Counted from the stretch's first letter, positions 20,661 through 29,069 are shown. The stretch is 34,070 nucleotides of DNA from Bacillota bacterium (GCA_023423335.1 JAFAFU010000006.1:1-34070); one strand, 5' to 3'. Numbers and translations: made by a program. Notes: a model not told the origin generated them from the letters alone.

Positions 20661-21116
20661 ATGAATTTGAAAACAAACAAAAAAATTGAAACAGATAACT
20701 TAATAATTGATAATAATGTGTTCAAATTTAATGGTAATATCGTTCAAATTAGAAATATTTCACAGGTACGAATAGGTCAACCTCCGGGAATATCATATGT
20801 TATAGCTATAATAATTTTGATATTAGGTATTATATTTTTTAACTTTAATGAGGCGCTGGGAGGAACGGCAATAGTTATAGGAACGATCACTATATTAATA
20901 ATTTTATACCTAAATAGTAGGGAAGATACTTTTTTAGTTGTTGAACTTACCTCTGGTCAGGCGCTCAGTTTTAATTGTAATAATAAAGAATTTTTGATAA
21001 AAATATTGGAAACATTTACATACTGTATGAATAATTCATCATATAAAAATATTAATTTGCAGAATTGTTCTATATCATCAAGTCATATAGGAGATAGTAA
21101 TATATCTGTTTTGTAA
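20661..21116 (+). CDS. DUF6232-like two-TM membrane protein with C-terminal shared motif
   Basis: 151 aa, ATG 20661 with AGGGAGG upstream. An N-terminal small domain (LIIDNNVFKFNGNIVQIRNI) leads to two close TM helices (about 44-60 and 67-83), then a beta-rich part (FLVVELTSGQALSFNC) and a helix, the order seen in DUF6232-type proteins. The last 21 residues (131-151, INLQNCSI...SHIGDSN) align without gaps to residues 4-24 of the next protein. The two genes are 13 bp apart and form one unit. Confidence 0.8.
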   Translation: MNLKTNKKIETDNLIIDNNVFKFNGNIVQIRNISQVRIGQPPGISYVIAIIILILGIIFFNFNEALGGTAIVIGTITILIILYLNSREDTFLVVELTSGQALSFNCNNKEFLIKILETFTYCMNNSSYKNINLQNCSISSSHIGDSNISVL

Positions 21117-21129
21117 TATGGAGGTATAT

Positions 21130-21435
21130 ATGAGCACTATAAATTTAGAGAACAACACTCTTAATAATTGTATAATCGGAGACAATAGTCATATGTATAT
21201 AACGAACGACTTGGATTGGGATAAAGTAGAAAAATATTTCGAAAATAAAATTAAAGATAATTATTTTGGTAATAACAATCATGCAGCCATTCAAAATGCA
21301 TATGATGCGTGTAGAAAAAAGGATAGAAATCTATTATCGGGCGCAATAAAGAGAATTCCCGACTTCTTAACACAACTGACTAGTGATATTGCAGCAACTG
21401 GAATTGTAGGAATTCTTAACAATGTGATTAAATAA
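21130..21435 (+). CDS. Small soluble partner with N-terminal shared motif
   Basis: 101 aa from ATG 21130 (GGAGG upstream). Residues 4-24 (INLENNTL...CIIGDNS) match the C-terminal motif of the upstream membrane protein: I, N, L, N, I, G and D are identical and most other positions similar. The remaining ~75 residues are helical (DWDKVEKYFENKIKDNYFG, later LLSGAIKRIPDFLTQ) and end in a hydrophobic stretch (IAATGIVGILNNVIK). Family unknown. Probably works with its neighbour, with the motif as contact or assembly element; inferred. Confidence 0.78.
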   Translation: MSTINLENNTLNNCIIGDNSHMYITNDLDWDKVEKYFENKIKDNYFGNNNHAAIQNAYDACRKKDRNLLSGAIKRIPDFLTQLTSDIAATGIVGILNNVIK

Positions 21436-21440
21436 ATTAA

Positions 21441-21466
21441 AAAGCATCCTTCGGGGTGCTTTTCTT
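21441..21466 (+). terminator. Intrinsic terminator closing the cargo cassette
   Basis: AAAGCATCC, tetraloop TTCG, GGGTGCTTT (one wobble), then CTT. A closely related hairpin occurs at 27110-27134. Confidence 0.82.
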
Positions 21467-21493
21467 ATAGCCAAAATTAAGGAGGTGAGCCTG

Positions 21494-22063
21494 ATGGCAT
21501 TGACCGATAAGCAGAAGCTCTTTGCAGATGAATATCTTATAGACCTTAATGCCACCAGAGCATATAAGGCGGTCTATAAGAATTGTAAAAGCGATGAAGC
21601 GGCAGCCGTTAACGCAAATCGATTACTAAGAAATGCTAAGGTTGCAGAATATATTGAACAGCGTATGAAGGACCGTGAACGCCGTACCGAGATCACCCAA
21701 GATAAGGTATTAAATGAGCTTGCAGCCATAGCTTTTTCCAATGGTTCTGACTTTGCCCAGGTAGTAGATGAACCGATAATCATTAGCGGCAGCTACGTTA
21801 TGGATCCGGATACCGGAAAACTGAAGACCTGGGACACAGTCAGGATTACTCCTACGGATCAGCTTCCGGAGGATAAGAAGAAAGCAATTGCCGGTATAAA
21901 GATGGGCAAGAACGGCATTGAGGTGGCTACGTGCGATAAGGTCCGGGCCTTGGAGCTCCTGGGGCGGCATTTAGGAATGTTCAAAGACAAGATTGAATTA
22001 TCCGGACTGTCCGAGGAGAAGAGTAAGCTTGACAGTCTTATCACTCAAATAAGGGGTGGTTAA
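21494..22063 (+). CDS. terS: Terminase small subunit
   Basis: 189 aa from ATG 21494 (AAGGAGGTGA upstream). The N-terminal Terminase_2 HTH is clear: LTDKQKLFADEYLIDLNATR followed by AYKAVYKNCKSDEAAAVNAN and LLRNAKVAEYI. The middle has the usual strand-rich segment and CDKVRALELLGRHLGMFKDK. It recognises the packaging site and activates TerL. First gene of the late operon; directly followed by terL. Confidence 0.93.
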   Translation: MALTDKQKLFADEYLIDLNATRAYKAVYKNCKSDEAAAVNANRLLRNAKVAEYIEQRMKDRERRTEITQDKVLNELAAIAFSNGSDFAQVVDEPIIISGSYVMDPDTGKLKTWDTVRITPTDQLPEDKKKAIAGIKMGKNGIEVATCDKVRALELLGRHLGMFKDKIELSGLSEEKSKLDSLITQIRGG

Positions 22064-22065
22064 TC

Positions 22066-23436
22066 TTGAGTCAGGAAACCCTGCTGCTATCAGATAAATA
22101 TATAGCTTTCCTGCGACACAATGCTCCGCTTGAAGTACTGGAAGGTGTCACTGCTGCCGGTAAGACTACCGTCGGCATTTTTAAATTCATGCTTCTGGTG
22201 GCTGAAAGTAAGAAGAAATACCACATCATAGCTGCCAAGGATACCGGTACCGCCGAGAAGAATATTATCAATAAGGATCTGGGTATTATCGATGACTTCG
22301 GGATCCTGACAGAGTATAACGGTAACGGCACCAAAGACGAGAAGATACCGCACATCCATTATCATACCAGTAATGGTGATAAAGTTGTCTATGTAATGGG
22401 CTACGGTGACAAGAAGAAATGGCAGAAGGCCCTCGGCGGCCAGTACGGCTGCCTTTACATCGATGAGATCAATACAGCGGATATCGAGTTTGTACGAGAG
22501 GCTGTCATGCGTGCTGACTATACTATGGCGACACTTAATCCGGACGATCCCAACCTTCCGGTGTATAAAGAGTATATTAACTGCTGTCGGCCGTTACCAC
22601 AATATAAGACTGACGCTCCGGACGAGATTAATAATATGCTCATAGAGGAAGCTAAGCCCGGTTGGACTCATTGGTTTTTCAATTTCCGGGACAATCTTGG
22701 ATTAAGTAAAGAAAAGCTGGATCAGATTATCCTGAATGTCCCAAAGGGCACCAAGCTATATAAGAATAAAATTCAAGGCCTCCGAGGCAGGGCAACCGGT
22801 CTGATCTTCCCTAACTTCGCCCGGGGGAAGAATGTAATCAGCAAGCAGCAGCTGCTTCAGTGGATCAAGGACGGGAAGATAAAGTTCGAATACTTCACCT
22901 GTGGTGTGGATACGGCATACAGCCAGGAAAGCCCGGACACCTTCGCATTCATTTTCGAGGGAATTACGAAGTGTGGTAAATGTATTGTGCTGTCAGAAGA
23001 GGTATATAACAACCGGGATCTACAGATACCACTTGCCCCTTCGGATATAGTTCCCCGGCTTATAGCCTTCTTGGAGCGTAATCGTAAAGAGTGGGGCTTT
23101 TCCAGGGATGTATTTATAGATAACGCGGATCAGGCCACGATTACAGAGTGCCTAAAATATAAGCGTACCCATCCATGCCTATACAACTTCTTGAACGCAT
23201 ATAAGAAAATCACTATCATAGATCGCATTCACCTGCAGCTTGGCTGGATCAACTGCAATGATGTGGTCTATTATTATGTCCTTGACTGTTGCCCTCATCA
23301 TATCCATGAGCATGAGGTATACAGCTGGAAGGATGACAAATACGAGCCAGAAGACGGAAACGATCATACAATTAACGCTGCACAGTACGGGTGGATACCG
23401 TTTAAAACGAAAATAGGAACAGGAGGAACCATATAA
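22066..23436 (+). CDS. terL: Terminase large subunit (PBSX-type)
   Basis: 456 aa, TTG 22066 with GGGGTGG upstream. ATPase part: Walker A GVTAAGKT at residues 27-34 and Walker B CLYIDE at 129-134. Nuclease part: acidic residues in CGVDTAYSQESPDTFAF and FIDNADQATITE, and a later Asp near the end (DGNDHTINAAQYG). It pumps DNA into the prohead and cuts it. The ORF is intact. Confidence 0.94.
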   Translation: MSQETLLLSDKYIAFLRHNAPLEVLEGVTAAGKTTVGIFKFMLLVAESKKKYHIIAAKDTGTAEKNIINKDLGIIDDFGILTEYNGNGTKDEKIPHIHYHTSNGDKVVYVMGYGDKKKWQKALGGQYGCLYIDEINTADIEFVREAVMRADYTMATLNPDDPNLPVYKEYINCCRPLPQYKTDAPDEINNMLIEEAKPGWTHWFFNFRDNLGLSKEKLDQIILNVPKGTKLYKNKIQGLRGRATGLIFPNFARGKNVISKQQLLQWIKDGKIKFEYFTCGVDTAYSQESPDTFAFIFEGITKCGKCIVLSEEVYNNRDLQIPLAPSDIVPRLIAFLERNRKEWGFSRDVFIDNADQATITECLKYKRTHPCLYNFLNAYKKITIIDRIHLQLGWINCNDVVYYYVLDCCPHHIHEHEVYSWKDDKYEPEDGNDHTINAAQYGWIPFKTKIGTGGTI

Positions 23437-24921
23437 ATGAATTGGTTTAAAAGTATGATTATCAAACTACTTAAGATCACCCCGGCTGTTGACCACAAGA
23501 TTACGATCAAGGAGCCATTGAGCTTTCAAGCTAATGTGCTTAAAAATCAGATCTGGTACCGTGGCGATCCGTCCGAGATTGAACAGTTCTTCAAGCAGGC
23601 CGGTATCGACGACGTCAGCAAGGCACGCTTCTGGGCGTCCGTGCCGCAGGACCGTGTCCGGAAGATACATAGCGGTATCGTGCAGATCGTCATTGACCGG
23701 TTCAAGGATATAGTTCTGGCTGATCTAGATGATATTAGCTTGGGCGAAGACAGCAAGGATAACAAGCCGACGCCACTAAAGGACCTGTGGGATGAGATGG
23801 CAACTGATAATGATTTCGAAGAGATCCTTGGCCAGGCAATTCAGGGAGCCCTTGCTTCGGGCGACGGAGCTTTCAAGATATCCGTTGATCCTGAGGTAAG
23901 CGAATATCCTGTAATTGAGTTCTTTGAAGCGGATTCGGTTGATTATGTTCGCAAACGGGGTAGGTTGCAGGAAATTCTCTTTTACACTAACTATCCGATA
24001 GGCAGCAAAGAATATCGCCTTCAAGAGACATACGGCAAGGGATATGTACGGTATAAATTGTTTTCAGAGGACGGGAAAGAAGTTCCGCTTAGTACTCTGG
24101 ATGGGACTAGGGCCCTGGTTGATGTTACGTTTGCCGGAGACTTCATTATGGGTGTTCCTTTAAAGATATTTGCGTCATCAAAATGGAAGGGCAGAGGCAA
24201 AGCGCTTTTTGATTCAAAGACCGATGATATTGACGCCTTGGATGAGATTATCAGCCAATGGCTTGATGCGGTCCGTTCAGGCAGGGTCAAGAGATATATT
24301 CCGGAAGACCTTATTCCCCGAGATGCTAATTCGGGTGCACTGCTCGTGCCTAATCCATTCGACAATCAATTTGTGAGTGTCGGCTCGTCTTTAGCTGAAG
24401 GAGAAAAGGGGAAGATAGAAGTTTCCCAGCCAGAGATAGCTCACGAAGCATATCAAGCGTCTTATTCCGGCTGGCTGGACATCGTGCTCCAGGGGATTAT
24501 ATCTCCGGCCACACTTGGTATTGACTTGAAGAAGACGGATAATGCTGAGAGCCAACGTGAGAAAGAAAAGGTCACCCTCTATACCAGGGGCCAGATCATC
24601 AATGCCTTAAATAAAGTCATCCCTCAGCTGGTAGCTGCTGTCATGATGGTATACGATACTATGCAGAGCAGACCTCCGGGTAAGCATAAAGCTTCCGTTA
24701 AATTTGGCGAATATGCCGCTCCTGGATTTGACACTGTTGTCGAGGTTGTGGGCAAAGCGGTCTCATATCGGATAATGAGTACTGAGAAAGCAGTTGATGA
24801 ACTATATGGCGATACCATGACCGATGAGGAGAAGGCAGAGGAAGTAGCTCGCATCAAGGCAGAGGACAGCATGAATATCGAAGAACCATTAATGAAAACT
24901 GACGATAACGAAGATATATAA
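23437..24921 (+). CDS. Portal protein (SPP1 gp6-like)
   Basis: 494 aa, ATG 23437 directly after terL, GGAGGAA upstream. Typical portal features: the segment RVRKIHSGIVQIVIDRFKDI near residue 72, the wing region with short strands, the long helix around TRGQIINALNKVIPQLVAAV and an acidic C-terminus. It forms the dodecameric ring at the capsid vertex. The downstream order (MuF, scaffold, capsid) is as in SPP1-like phages. Confidence 0.92.
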   Translation: MNWFKSMIIKLLKITPAVDHKITIKEPLSFQANVLKNQIWYRGDPSEIEQFFKQAGIDDVSKARFWASVPQDRVRKIHSGIVQIVIDRFKDIVLADLDDISLGEDSKDNKPTPLKDLWDEMATDNDFEEILGQAIQGALASGDGAFKISVDPEVSEYPVIEFFEADSVDYVRKRGRLQEILFYTNYPIGSKEYRLQETYGKGYVRYKLFSEDGKEVPLSTLDGTRALVDVTFAGDFIMGVPLKIFASSKWKGRGKALFDSKTDDIDALDEIISQWLDAVRSGRVKRYIPEDLIPRDANSGALLVPNPFDNQFVSVGSSLAEGEKGKIEVSQPEIAHEAYQASYSGWLDIVLQGIISPATLGIDLKKTDNAESQREKEKVTLYTRGQIINALNKVIPQLVAAVMMVYDTMQSRPPGKHKASVKFGEYAAPGFDTVVEVVGKAVSYRIMSTEKAVDELYGDTMTDEEKAEEVARIKAEDSMNIEEPLMKTDDNEDI

Positions 24922-24935
24922 ATATTCAATGTAAG

Positions 24936-24970
24936 TTGATTATTGAAAATCATTATTTTATAATAATCAA
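24936..24970 (+). promoter_or_regulatory. Promoter inside an inverted repeat, upstream of the SLATT gene
   Basis: TTGATT (24936-24941), 17-bp spacer, TATAAT (24959-24964). A perfect 9-bp inverted repeat, TTGATTATT (24936-24944) and AATAATCAA (24962-24970), covers both boxes, so a dimeric regulator could control it. Expected start near 24971, only ~13 nt before the ATG. Confidence 0.72.
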
Positions 24971-24984
24971 TAGGAGGTGTGATC

Positions 24985-25458
24985 ATGAAGGAGTACGACA
25001 AAAAATTTTTTTTCGGAACAAAAGTAGAAAACATGGATATTTGTGAGTATATAAATCAGATAAACGAAATAACGATTTATTATCATGAAAGTTCCGAAAA
25101 ATATAAGAAGAAATTTTATATTTGCTGTTTTGGAAGAATTATAGCCTCGGCATTAATACCTGTTATCTCTTTAGCATCAAAGGTTGATTTGAGCACTATT
25201 ATAGTTTCAATATTAGCTGCTCTAATTAGTATTTCGGAAGGATACATAAATGTGACTCGTGCATACGAGAAATGGACAAATTATAGAGCAATATGTAATG
25301 CTCTATGGATAGAATCCCGACAATTTGCAATGAGATCCGGGGATTATCAAGATGAAGAATCAAGAATCAAGCAATTTGTACAAAATTGTGAATCAATGTT
25401 TACTAAAGAGGCCAATGATTGGAAGATTTATATTGAACGTGCTAAGGAAATGAAATAA
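24985..25458 (+). CDS. SLATT/DUF4231-type membrane effector (cargo)
   Basis: 157 aa from ATG 24985 (AGGAGGTG upstream). N-terminal helix with YYHESSEKYKKKF, two adjacent TM helices (about 45-63 and 69-90, short turn SKVDLS), then the family's YEKWTNYRAICNALWIE and a C-terminal helix with KEANDW. This is the SLATT layout: short two-TM proteins predicted to form pores as effectors in bacterial conflict systems. It interrupts the usual portal-MuF order, has its own promoter and is AT-rich, so it is a separate acquisition. No sensor gene such as a nucleotide cyclase lies next to it. Confidence 0.85.
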   Translation: MKEYDKKFFFGTKVENMDICEYINQINEITIYYHESSEKYKKKFYICCFGRIIASALIPVISLASKVDLSTIIVSILAALISISEGYINVTRAYEKWTNYRAICNALWIESRQFAMRSGDYQDEESRIKQFVQNCESMFTKEANDWKIYIERAKEMK

Positions 25459-25489
25459 ACTTATAATTTGAAATTTTAGAAAGGAGGTT

Positions 25490-26902
25490 GTGGAAATAAA
25501 TGATTATGATGTTGGCCAGATCATGCAGGAAATAGAGGTAGATCTTATTAAGTCCATGCGTCGGAACCTTGGCGGGCATTTAGCCTGGGAGCAAAATGAG
25601 GGCTTCAAGTGGGAGCAGTGGCAGGCGAAGAAAATCCGCGAGATCCGGAAATTCAAGAATCAGAATGCGGAGATCATGGCCAGCTACACGAAGAAGCTTA
25701 ATAAGGCTACTAAATCAGATCTGAGGAGGCAGTTTCTTGAGGGTGGACATAAAGCCGATAAGGAGGTTGCCAATGCTCTTGAAAAGGGTATGAAACTGAT
25801 TAGGGGTACACCTTCAGATGATTTCTTCCAGGGTGACAATGCCAAGCTTCAACGGTTGATTAATGCCGTTAATAAGGACTTCAAGCAAGCTCAGATCGCA
25901 GCTCTTCGGCAGATGGATGATGTATATCGGAAGACCATCTTTAAGACTGAGGTATTCCTTGGATCAGGTGCAACCACTCTTGATAAAGCTATTGACATGG
26001 CAACAAAGGACTTTCTGGCTAAGGGGATTAATTGTATCACATATGCGGATGGCAGGCAGGTAAATATAGCATCATATGCTCAGATGGCCGTCAGAGCAGC
26101 CAATAAGCGGGTATTCCTCATGGGCGAAGGGGAGCGCCGGAAGGAATGGGGGGTAAGTCTGGTGCTGGTAAGCCAGTACATGCAGAGTTCTCCGACATGT
26201 CAGCCTTGGCAAGGGAAGGTATACATAGATGATGTCTATTCAGGCGGCAGTGCTGACGATGGAGATTATCCGTTATTAAGCCAGGCAATTGAAGGGGGTC
26301 TATTCCATCCAAATTGCCGGCACGCCATGAGTACATTCTTCCCGGAAGTGAACGAGGAGCCAGAGCCGATGCATGAGGAAGAAATAGGAGAAGCTTATGA
26401 GAAGGCCCAGAGGGAAACGGCGATCAATCGTAATGTCCAGAAATACAAACGACTTAAAGAAGGCAGTCTGGATCCGGAGAACGTCAGAAAATATGGTGCA
26501 AAGTTAAGAGAATGGCAGATGCGTGCCAAGTTTTTCAAGGGCCAGACGGTTAAACCTATTGCAAAAGCTGTACCGGATGGTATAATTAATAATAAAGATT
26601 GGCTGGTGTCTGAATTCTCTTCTGCTAAAAAGTATCGCAGACACATTGAAAAACATTTACATCAATACAAGAATATGACAGAAGCTGATTATATGAAACG
26701 CGCACAGGAACTGCTTGCAGCTGATTTATCAGAAGATATAGAGGGCTTTGTTACTGATGAAGGATTTATTTTTAAATACAGTAAATCCACAAATGATTTT
26801 GCCATTGGAAGAGCAGACGGGAAAATATCTACATTATTTAAGCCTGACGAAAAATATGAATATTGGAAAGGGGAAAGACTGAAATATGAGCCTAAAAATT
26901 GA
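25490..26902 (+). CDS. MuF minor head protein fused to a C-terminal nuclease-like domain
   Basis: 470 aa. The SPP1 gp7/MuF part spans ~100-280 and ends in the typical LFHPNCRHAMSTF (His/Cys at 273-278). A linker follows (280-355). Residues ~357-470 are an extra domain: a helical start with HIEKH (385-389), then strands FVTDEGFIFKYSKSTNDFAI and GKISTLFKPD...YW, the layout of Barnase/EndoU/ColicinE5-type (BECR, PBECR) nucleases on phage MuF proteins. GTG 25490 lies only 2 nt after AGGAGG; ATA 25496 would be better spaced but is an unusual start. The next gene overlaps by 17 bp. Confidence 0.83.
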   Translation: MEINDYDVGQIMQEIEVDLIKSMRRNLGGHLAWEQNEGFKWEQWQAKKIREIRKFKNQNAEIMASYTKKLNKATKSDLRRQFLEGGHKADKEVANALEKGMKLIRGTPSDDFFQGDNAKLQRLINAVNKDFKQAQIAALRQMDDVYRKTIFKTEVFLGSGATTLDKAIDMATKDFLAKGINCITYADGRQVNIASYAQMAVRAANKRVFLMGEGERRKEWGVSLVLVSQYMQSSPTCQPWQGKVYIDDVYSGGSADDGDYPLLSQAIEGGLFHPNCRHAMSTFFPEVNEEPEPMHEEEIGEAYEKAQRETAINRNVQKYKRLKEGSLDPENVRKYGAKLREWQMRAKFFKGQTVKPIAKAVPDGIINNKDWLVSEFSSAKKYRRHIEKHLHQYKNMTEADYMKRAQELLAADLSEDIEGFVTDEGFIFKYSKSTNDFAIGRADGKISTLFKPDEKYEYWKGERLKYEPKN

Positions 26903-27065
26903 TTGCCCAGTATGCGGTGAAAGTACTGACAAGTTTGATATCTGCGATAACTGCGGTTGGCAGAATAGTGGCCCAAATGAAAAAGAAACAGATCTAAGAG
27001 GCCCGAACAAAATGAGCCTGAGTGAGGCTAAGAAAGCTTACAAAGAAGGAATAGAAATCAAATAA
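26886..27065 (+). CDS. CPCC-family small protein, possible immunity to the MuF toxin domain
   Basis: 59 aa, ATG 26886, overlapping the MuF-toxin gene by 17 bp. CPVCGE (7-12) and CDNCGWQ (20-26) followed by GPNKMSLSEAKKAYKEG match the cysteine-rich CPCC family (zinc ribbon plus short helix). CPCC proteins often sit beside polymorphic toxins. The overlap would tie its synthesis to the toxin, as expected for an immunity or folding partner; this role is inferred. Confidence 0.78.
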   Translation: MSLKIDCPVCGESTDKFDICDNCGWQNSGPNEKETDLRGPNKMSLSEAKKAYKEGIEIK

Positions 27066-27066
27066 G

Positions 27067-27095
27067 ACCATCTATCATTACGGTAGGTGGTTTTA
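27067..27095 (+). terminator. First of two terminators after the CPCC gene
   Basis: ACCATCTA (27067-27074) pairs with TAGGTGGT (27084-27091, one wobble), then TTTTATT. It follows the CPCC stop by 1 bp. Confidence 0.78.
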
Positions 27096-27109
27096 TTATG
27101 TTCAATATT

Positions 27110-27134
27110 AGCATCCTCTAAGGGGTGCTTTTAT
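27110..27134 (+). terminator. Second of two terminators
   Basis: AGCATCC (27110-27116), loop TCTAAG, GGGTGCT (27123-27129), then TTTATT. Related in sequence to the terminator at 21441. A promoter for scaffold and capsid should follow but I see no clear one. Confidence 0.75.
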
Positions 27135-27191
27135 TATACAATTCAATCCACCGGACGAGACCGGGATAACAAAGCGAAGGAGAGAGAAGAA

Positions 27192-27779
27192 ATGAAGAAA
27201 GAAGATTTTATCGCATTAGGGTTAACAGAGGATCAGGCTACAAAAGCAGCCGAGGCATCCGGGAATGAATTAAAAACTTATGTTCCAAAGCATAGATTTG
27301 ATGAGGTTTCCGAAGAGAATAAGACCCTCAAAGGTACCGTTGAGGATAATAAGAAAGCTCTGGAAGATCTCAAAAAATCTACCGGCGATGCTGATCTTAA
27401 GAAGCAGATCGAAACTCTGCAGGCCGAGAACAAAACCAAGGATGAAACCCATCAGGCGGAGCTGAAAGAGTTAAAGCTCAACAATGCGATCAAGTTGGCG
27501 ATTGCCGGCAAGGTGCATGACGAGGATCTGGCTGCAGGTCTGTTTGATAAAACAAAGCTTATCCTTGGTGATGACGGAAAGGTAACCGGACTTGATGATC
27601 AGCTGAAGACCTTGCAGGAGAGCAAAAAATTCCTCTTTAAGGAAGAACAGGCACAGCAGCAACAGCAGAGAGCCGGCTTCCAGGTCGGTGCTGGAGGTCA
27701 GCAGACACAGCAGCAACAAACAACTAAAATCAGCCTGAAGGATGCCATAGCAGCGTCCATTCAGGCACAGAAAGGATGA
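27192..27779 (+). CDS. Capsid scaffold protein (GP20 family)
   Basis: 195 aa from ATG 27192 (AAGGAGAGAG upstream); the longer frame includes the terminator. N-terminal KEDFIALGLTEDQATKAAEA, a long coiled coil (about 40-105) and a Gln-rich C-terminus match phage scaffold proteins. It shapes the prohead and leaves before packaging. It stands directly before the capsid gene. Confidence 0.88.
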   Translation: MKKEDFIALGLTEDQATKAAEASGNELKTYVPKHRFDEVSEENKTLKGTVEDNKKALEDLKKSTGDADLKKQIETLQAENKTKDETHQAELKELKLNNAIKLAIAGKVHDEDLAAGLFDKTKLILGDDGKVTGLDDQLKTLQESKKFLFKEEQAQQQQQRAGFQVGAGGQQTQQQQTTKISLKDAIAASIQAQKG

Positions 27780-27786
27780 TTAATTT

Positions 27787-28749
27787 ATGGCTATTACTTT
27801 AGCAGAAGCACAAAAAAATGTGCAAGACGATATCCAGATCGGTGTCATTGATGAGTTCAGAAAGAATAATTACATTCTGGACAACATGACATTCGATGAC
27901 GCAGTTTCTCCCACGGGTGGCGGTGCGACGCTTACCTATGGCTACACCCGGTTAATTACCCAGCCGACAGCAGATTTCCGTGCGATCAACAGCGAATATA
28001 CACCGCAGAACACCGAGAAGCAGAGATATACCGTAGACCTTAAGGTATTCGGCGGAAGCTTCCAGATTGACCGTGTGCTTGCCAATATGGGCGGCATCAT
28101 CAGTGAGGTTGATCTGCAGATGACACAGAAGATTAAGGCGGCACAGGCCCTCTTTAACGATACTGTCATCAATGGCGACAGTGCAGTTGACAGTGACGCA
28201 TTTGATGGTTTAGAGAAAGCGCTGACGGGTTCCAGCACTGAGACTATCCCGGGATCCGCGATAGATCTGTCCAGCTCCGGAGCCGTAGACAGCAACTACA
28301 AGGTCTTTCTTGACCTGCTTGATGAGTTTTTATCCGGTTTAGACGGTACACCGTCCTTTATCGGCGGTAACACTAAACTGATCAGCAAGATCAGGGCGTG
28401 TGCACGCCGGTCCGCTGCGTATACAATTACGATGAACGAGTTTGGCCGTCAGGTTGAATCCTATAATGGGATTGTCCTGATGGATCTCGGGGCAAAGCCC
28501 GGTACCAACAATCCGATCGTTCCTGTCCTTACCGGCGGGGATGTGGGGCTTACATCTCTGTATGCAGTCCGCTTAGGTCTGGATGGCTTCCACGGCGTTT
28601 CTATGGCAGGTGTTGCCCCGGTTCAGACCTGGCTTCCTGATTTTACGACTGCGGGAGCTGTGAAGACCGGTGAGGTCGAAATGGTGGCAGCTGTAGCTCT
28701 GAAGGCAACCAAAGCGGCAGGTGTATTACGTAAGATCAAGGTCGCGTAA
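27787..28749 (+). CDS. Major capsid protein (HK97 fold)
   Basis: 320 aa, ATG 27787 with AAAGGATG upstream. N-arm MAITLAEAQKNVQDDIQIGV, then the segment YTVDLKVFGGSFQIDRVLA and the E-loop/P-domain pattern of the HK97-fold capsid family, with SFIGGNTKLISKIRACARR typical of the A-domain. No cleavage protease is encoded next to it, so maturation probably needs no proteolysis. Confidence 0.9.
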   Translation: MAITLAEAQKNVQDDIQIGVIDEFRKNNYILDNMTFDDAVSPTGGGATLTYGYTRLITQPTADFRAINSEYTPQNTEKQRYTVDLKVFGGSFQIDRVLANMGGIISEVDLQMTQKIKAAQALFNDTVINGDSAVDSDAFDGLEKALTGSSTETIPGSAIDLSSSGAVDSNYKVFLDLLDEFLSGLDGTPSFIGGNTKLISKIRACARRSAAYTITMNEFGRQVESYNGIVLMDLGAKPGTNNPIVPVLTGGDVGLTSLYAVRLGLDGFHGVSMAGVAPVQTWLPDFTTAGAVKTGEVEMVAAVALKATKAAGVLRKIKVA

Positions 28750-28763
28750 GGAGGGTATGGCAT

Positions 28764-29066
28764 ATGGCAAGAATATATTCTCCTAATGAAAATCATAACT
28801 TTGACATCAACGGCGTCCAGTTTATTTGGGGCGCCGGAGCTATTCCGGATGCAAAGGAAGAGGTAATCGCATGGTTTACCCGGAATGGATATGACGTCGA
28901 GGACACCGGCGATGCTCTGACCTTTTGGGATAAGCTTCCGAAGGCACAGCTCCTGGAGTTCGCGGCCGAGGTTGAGCTGCCCGATACCGAAGAAATGACT
29001 AAGGCCGAATTGGTAGCTGCGATTGAAGCATTTATTGCAGATGCCATCACAGCTATGGAGGGATAA
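28764..29066 (+). CDS. Capsid-associated small protein with HeH/SAP-like tail, copy 1
   Basis: 100 aa, GGAGGG upstream. N-terminal part MARIYSPNENHNFDINGVQF with AWFTRNGYDVED; C-terminal short helix-extension-helix fold (LPKAQLLEFAAEVELPDTEE). The next gene has the same plan, so the two are tandem paralogues. Likely head decoration or a DNA-binding head protein; inferred. Confidence 0.78.
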   Translation: MARIYSPNENHNFDINGVQFIWGAGAIPDAKEEVIAWFTRNGYDVEDTGDALTFWDKLPKAQLLEFAAEVELPDTEEMTKAELVAAIEAFIADAITAMEG

Positions 29067-29069
29067 AGT

